Part shown: positions 38,428 to 47,410 of the stretch, piece after piece | Position numbering within the stretch: the first letter of the stretch is position 1 | Layout: each line of letters starts with the position of its first letter | NCBI RefSeq assembly: GCF_944324995.1 | Contig: NZ_CALUYL010000004.1 | Location: 52,846 to 116,845 of the forward strand | From: an uncultured Mailhella sp. | GTDB lineage: Bacteria > Desulfobacterota > Desulfovibrionia > Desulfovibrionales > Desulfovibrionaceae | Direction of reading: 5' to 3' | DNA length: 64,000 nucleotides | The notes under the pieces: model-generated | The model's database searches: none | Told to the model about the DNA's origin: nothing | What the model saw: only the letters and a program-made list of their open reading frames with translations | Translations under genes and position numbers: made by a program

Positions 38428-41175
38428 ATGCAGGTAATACTCGGCCGTCATATGGACGGTCATGCGTGGCCAGGGGCACTGGAGGCGGCGGAAGCCGAAG
38501 GCAGGGCCGTTTGCGGCGTTCATGTGACGGGGGAAGCGGGCTTTTTGTCCCTTCTGGAAGAAAAGCTGGGACTTCCTGCGCGCGTTGTTCACGGAAGCCG
38601 CCGCATTGCCGTTGTGCAGCAGCTGCTCCGGCAGCGGACGGCGGAGAGTCCCGACGCGTTTTATGCGCGGGCGTTTGAGGCCGACGCGTGGAACACGGCA
38701 AGGCGCGTCCTTGCCATGCGCGACGAGCTGAAGATGTCGGGCGCGCTCGAAGATGCGGCGCTTTCGGCGGAGCGCGAAGACGCAGCACCTGCGCGGCTTG
38801 CGGAGTTTTTTCGTCTGGAAGCGCTGCTGGGGCGGGCCGGGATTCCGGGCATGGCGGATCGCTTTCAGCGGGTGCTGCGGGCCGTGGACGCCTGGGGCAT
38901 CGACGGCGTGTCGCGCGTGAGTCTTGCTCATCCCCTGTGCTGCTGGAGCGCGCCGTGGAAGCGTTTGTTTTCTCTTTTGAAGAAGAACGGCGTGGAGGTT
39001 GAGGAGACCGCGAGGCTCGCGGCGTTTGCGGAAAACCGCCTCGGCGCGGCGGCTGCGCTGCTTGACGGAGCTCAGTCGAAGCAGACGGCGTTCGGAAATG
39101 ACGACGATTCCCTGATGATTCTGCAGGCGGATTTTACGACGGAAGCGGCTGAGGCGCTGGCTTCGACGCTGGCCCGGCATCGGCATGCGGGCGATCTCGG
39201 CCGCGTCGTGATGATACGGGCGGATGAGAGCGTCGAGCTCGACGGCGCGCTGCGTCGCTGCGGCCTGCCGGACACGGGCGCGTGCCTTCGGGCGCAGGGG
39301 CGGCCGTTCGAGCAGATTCTTCCTTTGTATCTGCGTCTGCATCTGTTTCCCTTTGATCCTGAAACGCTGCGGCAGTTTCTGCTGCTGCCCGCAAGTCCGG
39401 TGCCGAAGTTCTGGGCCGGGCGATTTCTGGACGCGCTGAAGGCGTCGGAGAGCGAGCTTGCCTGGGATCAGGAACCGAAGTCGTGGCCGGGGCCGTGGCG
39501 GAAGCTTTGGGACGAAGCGGAAAAGCTCGGATGCGGGGAAGAAAAACGCCTGAGGACGGCGCTTAGCTGGATCGTGCCCGAAGGCGGCGCGGCAAAGGGC
39601 ATGGTCGATCCGCAAAAGGCTCGCGCTCTGGCGCAGCGTCTGGGAAAGTGGGCCGCGCAGGCTGCCCGGGACGACAAAAATTCGGAACTGCACATGACGG
39701 CGGAACTTTGCGCGCGCCTCGGCGAGACGGTGGCCGACATGCGGGAAGAGATGTCCGCGCCGGAATGGGACAAGGTGATCGACGCCGTGCTCGGCGAGGG
39801 GGAAAAGAGGCGCAGAACGTCTCCGGGCATGCCCTGGATTGTGCTGGACGAGCCCGGTCAGCTCTGGGGCGGGGCGGACACCGTGGTGTGGTGGAACGCC
39901 GTGGACGAAGGCGCAGCGCCGCGTGAATCCGTTGCCTGGAGCCGGGAGGAGCGGGCATGGCTGGAGACGCGGGGCTTTGCGCTTTCCGATGTGGAGGCCG
40001 AACGTCGTTTTCAGGAGGAAGCGGCAAGTCGTCCGTTCTTTTTCGCGCGCCGTCTCATCATGGTGACGCCGCGTTTTCGTCAGGGGGAAGAGACGGCGCC
40101 GCATCCTTTGAAGCTGCGGCTCGACGCCGCGGTCGAAAGTCTCGGTATCCGTTCGCCGTTCCCCGAGCCGGTGTCGGCCGCAGAGGTGCTGGCAGGTTCG
40201 GACAGGCAGAAAGAAAATGCGGATACGCCGAAAGAACATGTGGACGAGCGCTTCGGCGGATTCTGGCGTCAGGAGCGGGAGGATCTTCCACAGCTGGAAG
40301 CGGCTCTGCCGGAAACGGACCGGAAGCGGCATTTGCAGATGCCGGAGAGCCTTTCTCCCTCCACGCTTGAGACGCTGCTGGCCTGCCCCCTGCGCTGGTA
40401 TCTGCAATACGTGCTGCATCTCTCCGACGATGAAGAGTCGCTGCTCCCGGACGCCGTGGTCAAGGGGAACATGGCTCACGAGGCGGCGGAGCAGGTATTC
40501 CGGGAGGGCGCGACGCCCGACGAAGAAACGCTGCTTGCCCTGCTGCGGGAGCAGGCGAGGGTGCGCGGGGCCCGCATGGCGCATCCGGGCAGAAGCGGCG
40601 AACTGAGGGGCATGGCCGCGGCGCTTCATCGAGCGCTGAGCCGCTTCATGAGCGTCGCCGACAGGGAGGGGTATCGTTTTCACAGCGCCGAGCAGACGGC
40701 ACAGGCAAAATTTCAGGACGTTCTTCTTCGCGGAAGATACGATCTGGCCTTCGCCCGGGCGGGGGAAGCGTCGCCTTCGCTGATTGTGGACATGAAATGG
40801 TCGCGCCGGTCGGCGTATCGGAAAAGCGTGGACGAAGGCATGGCGGCGCAGCTTGCGGCGTATCAGTATCTTTTGAAGCACGGCGCGGAAAACGGAGAGC
40901 GCGCGGCCGACGTGAGGGACGCGTGGTATGTGCTGCTTCCTCTGGCGGACATTGTCCGCGTGGGGGATTCCGCAGCGGAGCCGGATCTTGAAAAGCAGTG
41001 GGACAAGGTGGCCGAGGCGCTGGAGGCGACGCTTTCGGCCATGCGTGAAGGGGTGCTTGCCGTTCACGAGGAACAGAAGCAGGATTCGACCTGCACATAT
41101 TGCGCGTTCCGCTTTCTGTGCGGACGCCGGGACGGCGTGAAGCGCGACGCGGCGGAAGAGGAGGCGTCGGTATGA
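38428..41175 (+). CDS. addB: AddB-like PD-(D/E)XK nuclease subunit
   Basis: A 915-aa protein in the position of AddB, the second subunit of the AddAB/RecBCD-type end-resection enzyme. The C-terminal nuclease shows GRYDLAFARAG and LIVDMKWSRRSAY (D and DxK residues near 770-790) with the QLAAYQYLL segment. The Fe-S staple cysteines are present: CPLRWYLQYVL (around 653) and CTYCAFRFLC (around 890-899). The N-terminus lacks a Walker A motif, reading VILGRHMDGHAWPG, so it is probably not an active ATPase. It overlaps addA by 4 nt. Confidence 0.87.
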   Translation: MQVILGRHMDGHAWPGALEAAEAEGRAVCGVHVTGEAGFLSLLEEKLGLPARVVHGSRRIAVVQQLLRQRTAESPDAFYARAFEADAWNTARRVLAMRDELKMSGALEDAALSAEREDAAPARLAEFFRLEALLGRAGIPGMADRFQRVLRAVDAWGIDGVSRVSLAHPLCCWSAPWKRLFSLLKKNGVEVEETARLAAFAENRLGAAAALLDGAQSKQTAFGNDDDSLMILQADFTTEAAEALASTLARHRHAGDLGRVVMIRADESVELDGALRRCGLPDTGACLRAQGRPFEQILPLYLRLHLFPFDPETLRQFLLLPASPVPKFWAGRFLDALKASESELAWDQEPKSWPGPWRKLWDEAEKLGCGEEKRLRTALSWIVPEGGAAKGMVDPQKARALAQRLGKWAAQAARDDKNSELHMTAELCARLGETVADMREEMSAPEWDKVIDAVLGEGEKRRRTSPGMPWIVLDEPGQLWGGADTVVWWNAVDEGAAPRESVAWSREERAWLETRGFALSDVEAERRFQEEAASRPFFFARRLIMVTPRFRQGEETAPHPLKLRLDAAVESLGIRSPFPEPVSAAEVLAGSDRQKENADTPKEHVDERFGGFWRQEREDLPQLEAALPETDRKRHLQMPESLSPSTLETLLACPLRWYLQYVLHLSDDEESLLPDAVVKGNMAHEAAEQVFREGATPDEETLLALLREQARVRGARMAHPGRSGELRGMAAALHRALSRFMSVADREGYRFHSAEQTAQAKFQDVLLRGRYDLAFARAGEASPSLIVDMKWSRRSAYRKSVDEGMAAQLAAYQYLLKHGAENGERAADVRDAWYVLLPLADIVRVGDSAAEPDLEKQWDKVAEALEATLSAMREGVLAVHEEQKQDSTCTYCAFRFLCGRRDGVKRDAAEEEASV

Positions 41176-44100
41176 GCGGAGTGGAAAAACTTGTCATCCG
41201 GGCCAGCGCGGGAACCGGCAAGACCTTTGATCTGGTGCGGCGCTACATGGACGCTCTGGAGGGAAAAGGGGGATGCCGGCCCTGCATGCCGGAAGAAATC
41301 ATTGCGGTCACGTTTACCCGCAAGGCGGCGGCCGAGTTGAAACAGCGCATTTGTGCCGCTTTGTACCGGCAGGGGGCCTGCGACATGGCCTCCCGGGTGG
41401 GAGGCGCGTACATAGGAACCGTGCATGGGGTATGCCTGCGGCTTTTGCAGGAATACGCGCTGGAAGCGGGCATTTCGCCCCGGGCGGACGAGCTTTCCGA
41501 AGAAGACGCCGAGGCCATGTTCGAGCAGGCGTCCGTGCCCTTCGTGGAGGAATACGGCGACGCAGCCGCCCTGTTTTCCTCGTTCGGTCTGGACAGGGTG
41601 AAGTACAGTGAGAAGAAGACGAAGCCCGAAGATCAGTGGAAAAATACGGCGCACGCCATACTGACGGCGGCAAGAACCGGCGGCATGGAACGGCGTCTTG
41701 AGGAAATGGCGGAGCGTTCCTGCCATGAGATGGAACGGTATTTTGCGTGCGTGAACGGCCTCGGCGAGCCGCTGGAGAGCGTGGAGCGCGATCTGCGGGC
41801 GGCCTGGGAGGAGCAGCGCGATCTGAGCAACTACGTCAAAAGCACCAGAACCGGAGCGATGGCGAAGAAGGCGCTGGCGTATCATACCTTCGTGAAAAGT
41901 CTGCCGGTAGGGCACATGCGCTGGAAGGACTGGTTTTCTCTGATGGGCCGCCCCCTGGACAGCGGAAACGCCGCTTTTGGGGAGGAACTCACGGAACTGG
42001 GCCTCAGAGCGCTGGCGACGCCGGAGTTTCATCGGGACGTCATGACGCTGATCCGCCGCATGTTCGGCTTTGCCGAGGACTGCCGGAAACGTTTTCAGCT
42101 TCTCAAGCAGCAGTCCGGCGTGGTGGATTTTGCCGACATGGAGCAGCTTGCGGTCAAGGCGCTGCGGGAACCTGCGGTGCTTGATCGGATTCGCGGACGC
42201 TTCCGCATGCTGCTGGTGGATGAGTATCAGGATACGAGTCCCATGCAGCTGAGCATATTCAACAGTCTTTGCCGCATTCTCGGCGCGGACGGCCGCGTGG
42301 TGTTCGTCGGCGACGACAAGCAGTCCATCTACGGCTTCCGCGGGGCCGCGCCGGAGCTGACGCGTCGGGGAACCGAGGGCTGGAACAGGGCGGATCTGAC
42401 GGTCTGTCATCGTTCGCTTCCGGCGATTTTGCGATTCACCAACGCGTTTTTCAACGCCGTGAATGCGCCGTTGCGCGACGCGCTGCTGAAGGAAGACGAG
42501 GAACTTGCGGTTCAGAGCTATCTTGAAGAGTCGTCCGACGCGCCGTACATGACGCCGGAGGCGAGGCGGAAGGTCAGGGAGCAGGCGGAACAGCTTTCTT
42601 CTTTGCAGTTCTGGCTTGTGGAAGGGAACGCGAAGACGGCGAAGAAGGTTTGCGACGCCGCCGTGGCACGCGCCGTGAAGCGTCTTTTGGAGGAACAAAC
42701 GCTCGTGTACGACAAGGAGCGCGGCGAGTTCCGCGCCGTGCAGGCCGGAGACGTGGCCGTGCTCTGCCGCACGGGAGACGATTGTTGCAGCGTGGCGGAC
42801 GCGCTGGAAGCGCTCGGCCTGCGGGCCTGCGTGTCGCGCAAGGGACTGCTGGATCAGGAGGAAGTGCGCCTGTGTGTGCGAGCCTGCCGTGTGGCCGCGG
42901 ACGGATGGGGCAGTCAGCTGGATCTTGCGGAACTGTATCATCTGTTCCATCCGGGCGGCGACTGGTTTGAAGCGGCGTCCGCGCGGAAGCTGGAAGAGGG
43001 AATTTCCTGCTGGCAGGCGCTGCGCGCTCTGCATGAGCGGGCCTGGGTGCTGACGCCCTCGGAACTGCTGGACGAAGTCATGGACGTTGCGGACGCGTTT
43101 CGTCTTGTTTCGTCCTGGAGTCACGGACAGGAGCGCCGCGCCAATCTGGAAGCGCTGCGCGTGCTGGCGAAGGAGTACGAGTCGGCCATGCACAGCAGGC
43201 GCGAGCCGGTGACGATGTACGGCTGGTTCGACTGGCTGGAGGAGCAGAAGCCGGGCATGGCTTCCGGCGGCGAGAGCGCAGTGCAGGTATGGACGCTTCA
43301 CGCTTCCAAGGGATTGCAGAGGCCGGTAGTGCTGCTGCACGGCTTCAGCTTTGCGCCGGACAAAGGTTCCGCGTGGGGCGTGAAGGTGCATGCGGACAGT
43401 CAGGCTCCCCAGGGCGATCCGCTTTCCGCGCAGGAGCTGTTCTGGTTGCCTTCCGTTTTTGCGTGTCTCCAGAAAAAGGATCTTTCTGTTCCCGACGCAT
43501 ATGAGCCTCTGGCCTCTGCGGTGAAGAGCGCGGAGGACAGGTATCGCGAGGCCAGTCTCCGCGAGGAGCTGCGTCTGCTGTACGTGGGCATGACCCGGGC
43601 GGAAAGCGTGCTGATTGTGACGGGCCGTTTCAGTGACAAAAAAGGTGTGCTTTTGGGCGGACTTTCCTGTTTTCTGAACGCCGAGGCTGCGGATGCGGTG
43701 CAGAGCCTCCAGGAAGGCGAGGGCGACGTTTTCGGTGAGCCGTGCCTGGTGCGCATGCTGAAACCGGAGGAGAGCGGCGGAGAGGCGACGGATGGCCTGT
43801 CTGCGGGAAGATTTCCGACGAGGCCGGAGCGCGCGGTGCAGGAAAATATTGCGGAAGAGGTGCCGGAGAGCCGTGCATTGTCGCTGTGGCGTTTTGCCGA
43901 CGCCGTGCCTGTGGCGGCGTCGGACGAGGTTGCGCGCAGCGAACTCGGCAACATGATTCACGCCTGGCTGACGCTCTGGTTCGGCATGAGCCGGGAGAAG
44001 CGGGAGCGCGAGCAGAGCTCGGGCCGCTGGATGGAGAGGCGAAGGGCGTTCTGCGCGCTGTGGAATGAGCAGACGCCGATATGGCCCGACGCGGAATCCT

Positions 44101-44516
44101 GGCTGGACAAGGCGGCGGAGCGTCTGTGCGAAGAGGTGGAGAAGCGCTGGGAGCCCGCGCGGACAAGGCGCGAGGGCGACAGGCTGGTCTGGCGCACGGA
44201 GTGGCCGCTGGAAGTTTGCCGGGAAACGCCGGAAGGCGAGCTTCGCCGGACGATGCGCGTCGATATGCTGGTGGAGCTGCGGCATGAGGACGGAACATGC
44301 GGTCCGTGTCTCATCATCGACCACAAGTGCGGCGACTATGCACGGTTCGCGACGGACGAGGCGCTGTTGAAGCATCTTCAGGAGGCGTATGCCGTGCAGA
44401 TGGCCGGATATCTTCAGGCCTTTGCCGACATGGGGCGCGAGTGCCGGTGCTGGATGCATCTTCCTCTGGAAGGCAAGATGCTGGAGTTTTCTCTCCAGTC
44501 GGCGGCGATGGCATGA
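41172..44516 (+). CDS. addA: UvrD-type helicase/nuclease AddA
   Basis: AddA (1114 aa), a superfamily 1A helicase-nuclease acting in double-strand-break resection. Walker A ASAGTGKTFDLV (residues 11-22), EIIAVTFTRKAAAELKQRI (motif Ia), LLVDEYQDTSPMQ (motif II, around 350), VGDDKQSIYGFRGA (motif III) and LLYVGMTRAES (motif VI) are all readable. The C-terminal nuclease motifs HAWLTLWF, VDMLVE, IIDHKCG and QMAGYLQAF are intact. Start at 41172 overlaps the addB stop and the stop overlaps the next gene. Confidence 0.94.
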   Translation: MSGVEKLVIRASAGTGKTFDLVRRYMDALEGKGGCRPCMPEEIIAVTFTRKAAAELKQRICAALYRQGACDMASRVGGAYIGTVHGVCLRLLQEYALEAGISPRADELSEEDAEAMFEQASVPFVEEYGDAAALFSSFGLDRVKYSEKKTKPEDQWKNTAHAILTAARTGGMERRLEEMAERSCHEMERYFACVNGLGEPLESVERDLRAAWEEQRDLSNYVKSTRTGAMAKKALAYHTFVKSLPVGHMRWKDWFSLMGRPLDSGNAAFGEELTELGLRALATPEFHRDVMTLIRRMFGFAEDCRKRFQLLKQQSGVVDFADMEQLAVKALREPAVLDRIRGRFRMLLVDEYQDTSPMQLSIFNSLCRILGADGRVVFVGDDKQSIYGFRGAAPELTRRGTEGWNRADLTVCHRSLPAILRFTNAFFNAVNAPLRDALLKEDEELAVQSYLEESSDAPYMTPEARRKVREQAEQLSSLQFWLVEGNAKTAKKVCDAAVARAVKRLLEEQTLVYDKERGEFRAVQAGDVAVLCRTGDDCCSVADALEALGLRACVSRKGLLDQEEVRLCVRACRVAADGWGSQLDLAELYHLFHPGGDWFEAASARKLEEGISCWQALRALHERAWVLTPSELLDEVMDVADAFRLVSSWSHGQERRANLEALRVLAKEYESAMHSRREPVTMYGWFDWLEEQKPGMASGGESAVQVWTLHASKGLQRPVVLLHGFSFAPDKGSAWGVKVHADSQAPQGDPLSAQELFWLPSVFACLQKKDLSVPDAYEPLASAVKSAEDRYREASLREELRLLYVGMTRAESVLIVTGRFSDKKGVLLGGLSCFLNAEAADAVQSLQEGEGDVFGEPCLVRMLKPEESGGEATDGLSAGRFPTRPERAVQENIAEEVPESRALSLWRFADAVPVAASDEVARSELGNMIHAWLTLWFGMSREKREREQSSGRWMERRRAFCALWNEQTPIWPDAESWLDKAAERLCEEVEKRWEPARTRREGDRLVWRTEWPLEVCRETPEGELRRTMRVDMLVELRHEDGTCGPCLIIDHKCGDYARFATDEALLKHLQEAYAVQMAGYLQAFADMGRECRCWMHLPLEGKMLEFSLQSAAMA

Positions 44517-44956
44517 CCAGACTTTATCTTGATGTGGACGGCGTGCTTCTGACCGTCCGTCGGAAGCGCGCCGCGCCCGGCGTCGCGGAGTTTGTGGCGG
44601 AGGCGACGCGTCTTTTCGACTGTTTCTGGCTGACCACGCATTGCCGCAGCCTGGAGGATCTGCCCTGGATTCGATACTATCTCGGGCAGTTTTTGCCTGC
44701 GGACATCGTTTCCGCGCTTGAGAAGAGCGTCAGGCCCGCAGCGTGGACGACGCTGAAAACGGAAGCGCTGGACTGGAACAGTGATTTCTTCTGGCTGGAC
44801 GATGCCGCCATGGAAGCGGAAAAGGCCGAGCTGGCGGCTCACGGCTGTCTGGACAGGCTGGTGCCTGTGGATCTGAACAGGGAAGGGGAGCTGAAACGGG
44901 TGCTGGACGTGGTGTGCGCGGCGCAGGGCTTGAGGCGGGCACGCACGGCGCTGTGA
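44513..44956 (+). CDS. HAD-like small protein coupled to addA
   Basis: A 147-aa protein beginning MTRLYLDVDGVLL, the DxDG nucleophile motif of haloacid-dehalogenase-type phosphatases. WLTTHCRS follows as motif II (T) and WLDDAAMEAE (around 83-92) may hold the distal Asp pair. It has no obvious cap domain. The start overlaps addA by 4 nt, making a three-gene addB-addA-HAD unit. A role in DNA-end processing (for example 3' or 5' phosphatase) is a guess from context only. Confidence 0.75.
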   Translation: MTRLYLDVDGVLLTVRRKRAAPGVAEFVAEATRLFDCFWLTTHCRSLEDLPWIRYYLGQFLPADIVSALEKSVRPAAWTTLKTEALDWNSDFFWLDDAAMEAEKAELAAHGCLDRLVPVDLNREGELKRVLDVVCAAQGLRRARTAL

Positions 44957-45138
44957 AGGGCAAGGGGCTTGCAGGCCGGTGTTGCAGGGCGCGGCCTCCG
45001 ATGTTTGTCGGCGCGTGTTTTCGGAAAAGGGGCCGTCGGCCGAGCGGTGGAAATGACGCGCCGGATTGCCGGATCGGGGCGTCTCTTCACGCCGTGGCCG
45101 TTTCAGAAATGGGGGCGGACGCTCCGCCTGACATGCGT

Positions 45139-45171
45139 TGTCGAAGCGCCGCATAGTGCGGCGCTTCGACA
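45139..45171. repeat. 15-bp perfect stem between convergent genes
   Basis: TGTCGAAGCGCCGCA (45139-45153) and TGCGGCGCTTCGACA (45157-45171) around a 3-nt loop, with no T tract on either side. It may stop transcripts from both the HAD and dprA genes. Confidence 0.6.
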
Positions 45172-45194
45172 GCCTGCGGGACCTCGCGCCGTTC

Positions 45195-46130
45195 TCAGGT
45201 GTTGAGAATTTCAAGAATGTTGTCGGCAAAGAGTCGGGGATCAAGTGCCGTTCCGCCTTCCTGTATCAGCATGCGGTTGCCCTGCGTCTTTTCTTCCTCC
45301 GCCGGATCGTCGGCGGCGTAGTGCAGACAGAACAGCGCTTTTCCGGCGGCCAGCGCCATGCGGGCGGTCAGCATGGTTCCGCCTTGGGCGGAGGCCTGCA
45401 CGACAAGAACGCTCCGTGCAAGCGCGGCCTGAAGACGGTCCCGGGCCGTCAGCGTGAACGGCGTGACCCGGGTCCCCAGAGGATATTCGCTTATCAGAAG
45501 TCCGTCGTGCTCCAGAATGTCCCGGGCCAGCGACGCGTGTTCCTTGGGATACACGGTGTCCAGACCGTGCCCGAGCAGGGCCGTCGTTCTGCCGCCGGGA
45601 CAGGAGAGCGCGCCGCGATGCGCCGCGGCGTCGCAGCCCGCGGCAAGGCCGCTGATGATGTTGCAGCCCGTTTCCGCCAGTCGCTCTCCGCAGTATTCGG
45701 CATGCCTGCGACCGGCCGGAGAAGGATGGCGGGTGCCGATGACGGCCACGCCGGGGTGCTGGAGCGCTTCGAGGTTGCCCTTGCAGTAGAGCGTGAGGGG
45801 AATGTCGGGTCTGCCGGAGCAGTTGACGGCGCAAAGCATTTCCTGCGGGTAGTTGTCGCTTCCGTAGGAGAGAATGCCGACCCCGCTGCGGGCGGCTTTT
45901 TCCATGATGCGGTCGGAGGCGTCCAGCCCCTGCCGCACGGATTCCGCCGTGACGTTTTTTACTCTTGTGATGATTTTTTCCGCAATGCACGTCGTGACAA
46001 GTGCGCAGAGCGCCTCGTCGGAAGGAATGTCGTCTTCTGAAGCATGGTCGGCAATGCGCTTGACGCTGATGTTTCCAAGACCTTTTACAGACTGAAGAGC
46101 AATAATGTGCCGGGATGACAACATCTCCAT
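45195..46130 (-). CDS. dprA: DprA-like DNA-processing protein, divergent
   Basis: A 311-aa DprA/Smf-like protein. An N-terminal helical region is followed by the Rossmann-like core: VAVIGTRHPSPAGRRHA (around residue 127), IISGLAAGCDAAAHRGAL (around 154) and LLGHGLDTVYPKEH. Two family blocks deviate. The usual FPxRNR is here FTLTARDRLQAAL, and GS/TxxTA appears as GGTMLTARMA. There is no C-terminal winged-helix domain. Classical DprA loads RecA on incoming ssDNA; given the deviations this may be a specialised paralogue. Downstream of the addBA block but on the opposite strand. Confidence 0.85.
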   Translation of the reverse strand: MEMLSSRHIIALQSVKGLGNISVKRIADHASEDDIPSDEALCALVTTCIAEKIITRVKNVTAESVRQGLDASDRIMEKAARSGVGILSYGSDNYPQEMLCAVNCSGRPDIPLTLYCKGNLEALQHPGVAVIGTRHPSPAGRRHAEYCGERLAETGCNIISGLAAGCDAAAHRGALSCPGGRTTALLGHGLDTVYPKEHASLARDILEHDGLLISEYPLGTRVTPFTLTARDRLQAALARSVLVVQASAQGGTMLTARMALAAGKALFCLHYAADDPAEEEKTQGNRMLIQEGGTALDPRLFADNILEILNT

Positions 46131-46304
46131 GATCCTTTGATGAGATTGAAGGAGATGCTCAATATAGCAATGCGGCGGATGGCCGCAGAGAAGCTTTTGT
46201 TTTCTGATCTATGGCAGGGTGGACGATTCGCCTTGAAATCGTGACGGCGGGGGCGCGAAGAAGACGCAGAGGCGAAAGGCTTTTGCGGAACGGGGAAGAA
46301 AGGC

Positions 46305-46348
46305 AAAGAAACGACAAGGCCGGCGCGTTGGGGCGTGCCGGCCTTGTC
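46305..46348 (-). terminator. Terminator of the tct-flavoprotein operon
   Basis: On the minus strand GACAAGGCCGGC and GCCGGCCTTGTC (plus 46337-46348 and 46313-46324) form a 12-bp stem, followed by GTTTCTTTG. It lies 28 nt beyond the last gene. Confidence 0.75.
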
Positions 46349-46375
46349 AGGTTGATGAGACGCGTCAGACGCGCA

Positions 46376-47410
46376 TCAGCGGATCAGATACGGAATGCGC
46401 ACATGCAGAGCCTGCGTGGGGCATACGACTTCGCAGGGCAGGCAGTACCAGCAGGTCATGTTGCGCTCGACGGGGCGTCCGCAGCCGAGGCAGCGCGACG
46501 CTTCGGCCTTGACTTCCTCTTCCGTGAAGCCGTCGCCGGAGCAGACCACGGGCGCGGCCTCGGGAGCGTCTTCCTGCTCTTCGGAAAGGCCGTGGAAGCG
46601 TTCCAGACCGCGGGCCACGCGCTGGTTGCCTTCATAGTCCACGCTGAAGCCTTCCAGAAGGTTGCGGGCGGCGTGAGCGGCGCGCATTGCTCCGGCCATG
46701 GCCTGCATGGGATTCCGACTGTCGCCGCCGATGACGGCAAACAGGTTGTCGCGGACAAATCCGTATTCGTCGGCGCTCATGCCGTCCGCGGCAGCGCCGG
46801 TGAGGATGACTGCGTCGAAGATCCTGCAGAGTTCTTCGACGTTGAAGGCGTCGGTCGTTTCAAACGCTATGCCCATGCCCTTGAGCATGGTCATGGTCTT
46901 TTCCAGAACCGGAGCGGGCACGCCTTCCACCGAGGGGCAGGGCGAAGCGCTCAGAACGGTGACGGCGTGGCCGCCCATGCGGAGGGAAAAGGCGGCCTGA
47001 AGGGCGGCCGCGTCGCTGCCTGCCACCACGGCTTTTTTGTGGGAGCGGGGAAGACGATCGGCCGGGCCGTACACGGCGTCTTCCTGGGTGCGCACGAGAT
47101 AGGCGAGAATGCCGGCAAAGTTCAGCGCGCCGCCGCTGTGTCCGCGGGAGCAGGCGCGGGAAGCCGGAGCGTCGCCCCAAGCGGCAAGAAAGCCGCCGAA
47201 AGGCGTGCAGCGGCGCAGTTCGCGGGCCGCTTCGGTCATGTTTCCCTGAGCGGCAAGGCGCAGGATGCCCTGATAGTTGATGTCCAGCAGGGAAGCCTGA
47301 CGGCAGGGAGGAAGCACCAGACGAAGATTGTCCATGATGCAGCGGTCAACGCAATTGCCGCAGGCAAGGCATTTGGAAACGTCAATGGCGATATTGCTGT
47401 CGTTCATCAC
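46376..47410 (-). CDS. Fe-S/FAD-type electron-transfer protein, partner of the flavoprotein
   Basis: A 344-aa protein with an N-terminal cluster motif CLACGNCVDRCIMDN (residues 14-28), then a dihydropyrimidine-dehydrogenase-like Fe-S segment with CTPFGG and ACSRGHSGG. A Rossmann-type region follows with AVVAGSDAAALQAAF (around 124-138), as in GltD-like oxidoreductases. The C-terminus carries a further cysteine set, CLGCGRPVERNMTCWYCLPC and VVCPTQALH. The layout suggests electron transfer between an Fe-S or pyridine nucleotide donor and the adjacent flavoprotein, with which it overlaps by 4 nt. A specific enzyme name is not justified. Confidence 0.78.
   Translation of the reverse strand: MMNDSNIAIDVSKCLACGNCVDRCIMDNLRLVLPPCRQASLLDINYQGILRLAAQGNMTEAARELRRCTPFGGFLAAWGDAPASRACSRGHSGGALNFAGILAYLVRTQEDAVYGPADRLPRSHKKAVVAGSDAAALQAAFSLRMGGHAVTVLSASPCPSVEGVPAPVLEKTMTMLKGMGIAFETTDAFNVEELCRIFDAVILTGAAADGMSADEYGFVRDNLFAVIGGDSRNPMQAMAGAMRAAHAARNLLEGFSVDYEGNQRVARGLERFHGLSEEQEDAPEAAPVVCSGDGFTEEEVKAEASRCLGCGRPVERNMTCWYCLPCEVVCPTQALHVRIPYLIR

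Noticed and set aside
37312..41067. A 1251-residue open frame on the minus strand that runs through the antisense of addB
   Set aside because: Only the last 316 residues are a real protein (WYL regulator). The rest is His/Arg/Pro-rich antisense of addB, a usual effect of high third-position GC.
41064..44459. A 1131-residue antisense frame opposite addA
   Set aside because: Composition is shadow-like, no domain is recognisable, and addA on the other strand has complete helicase motifs.
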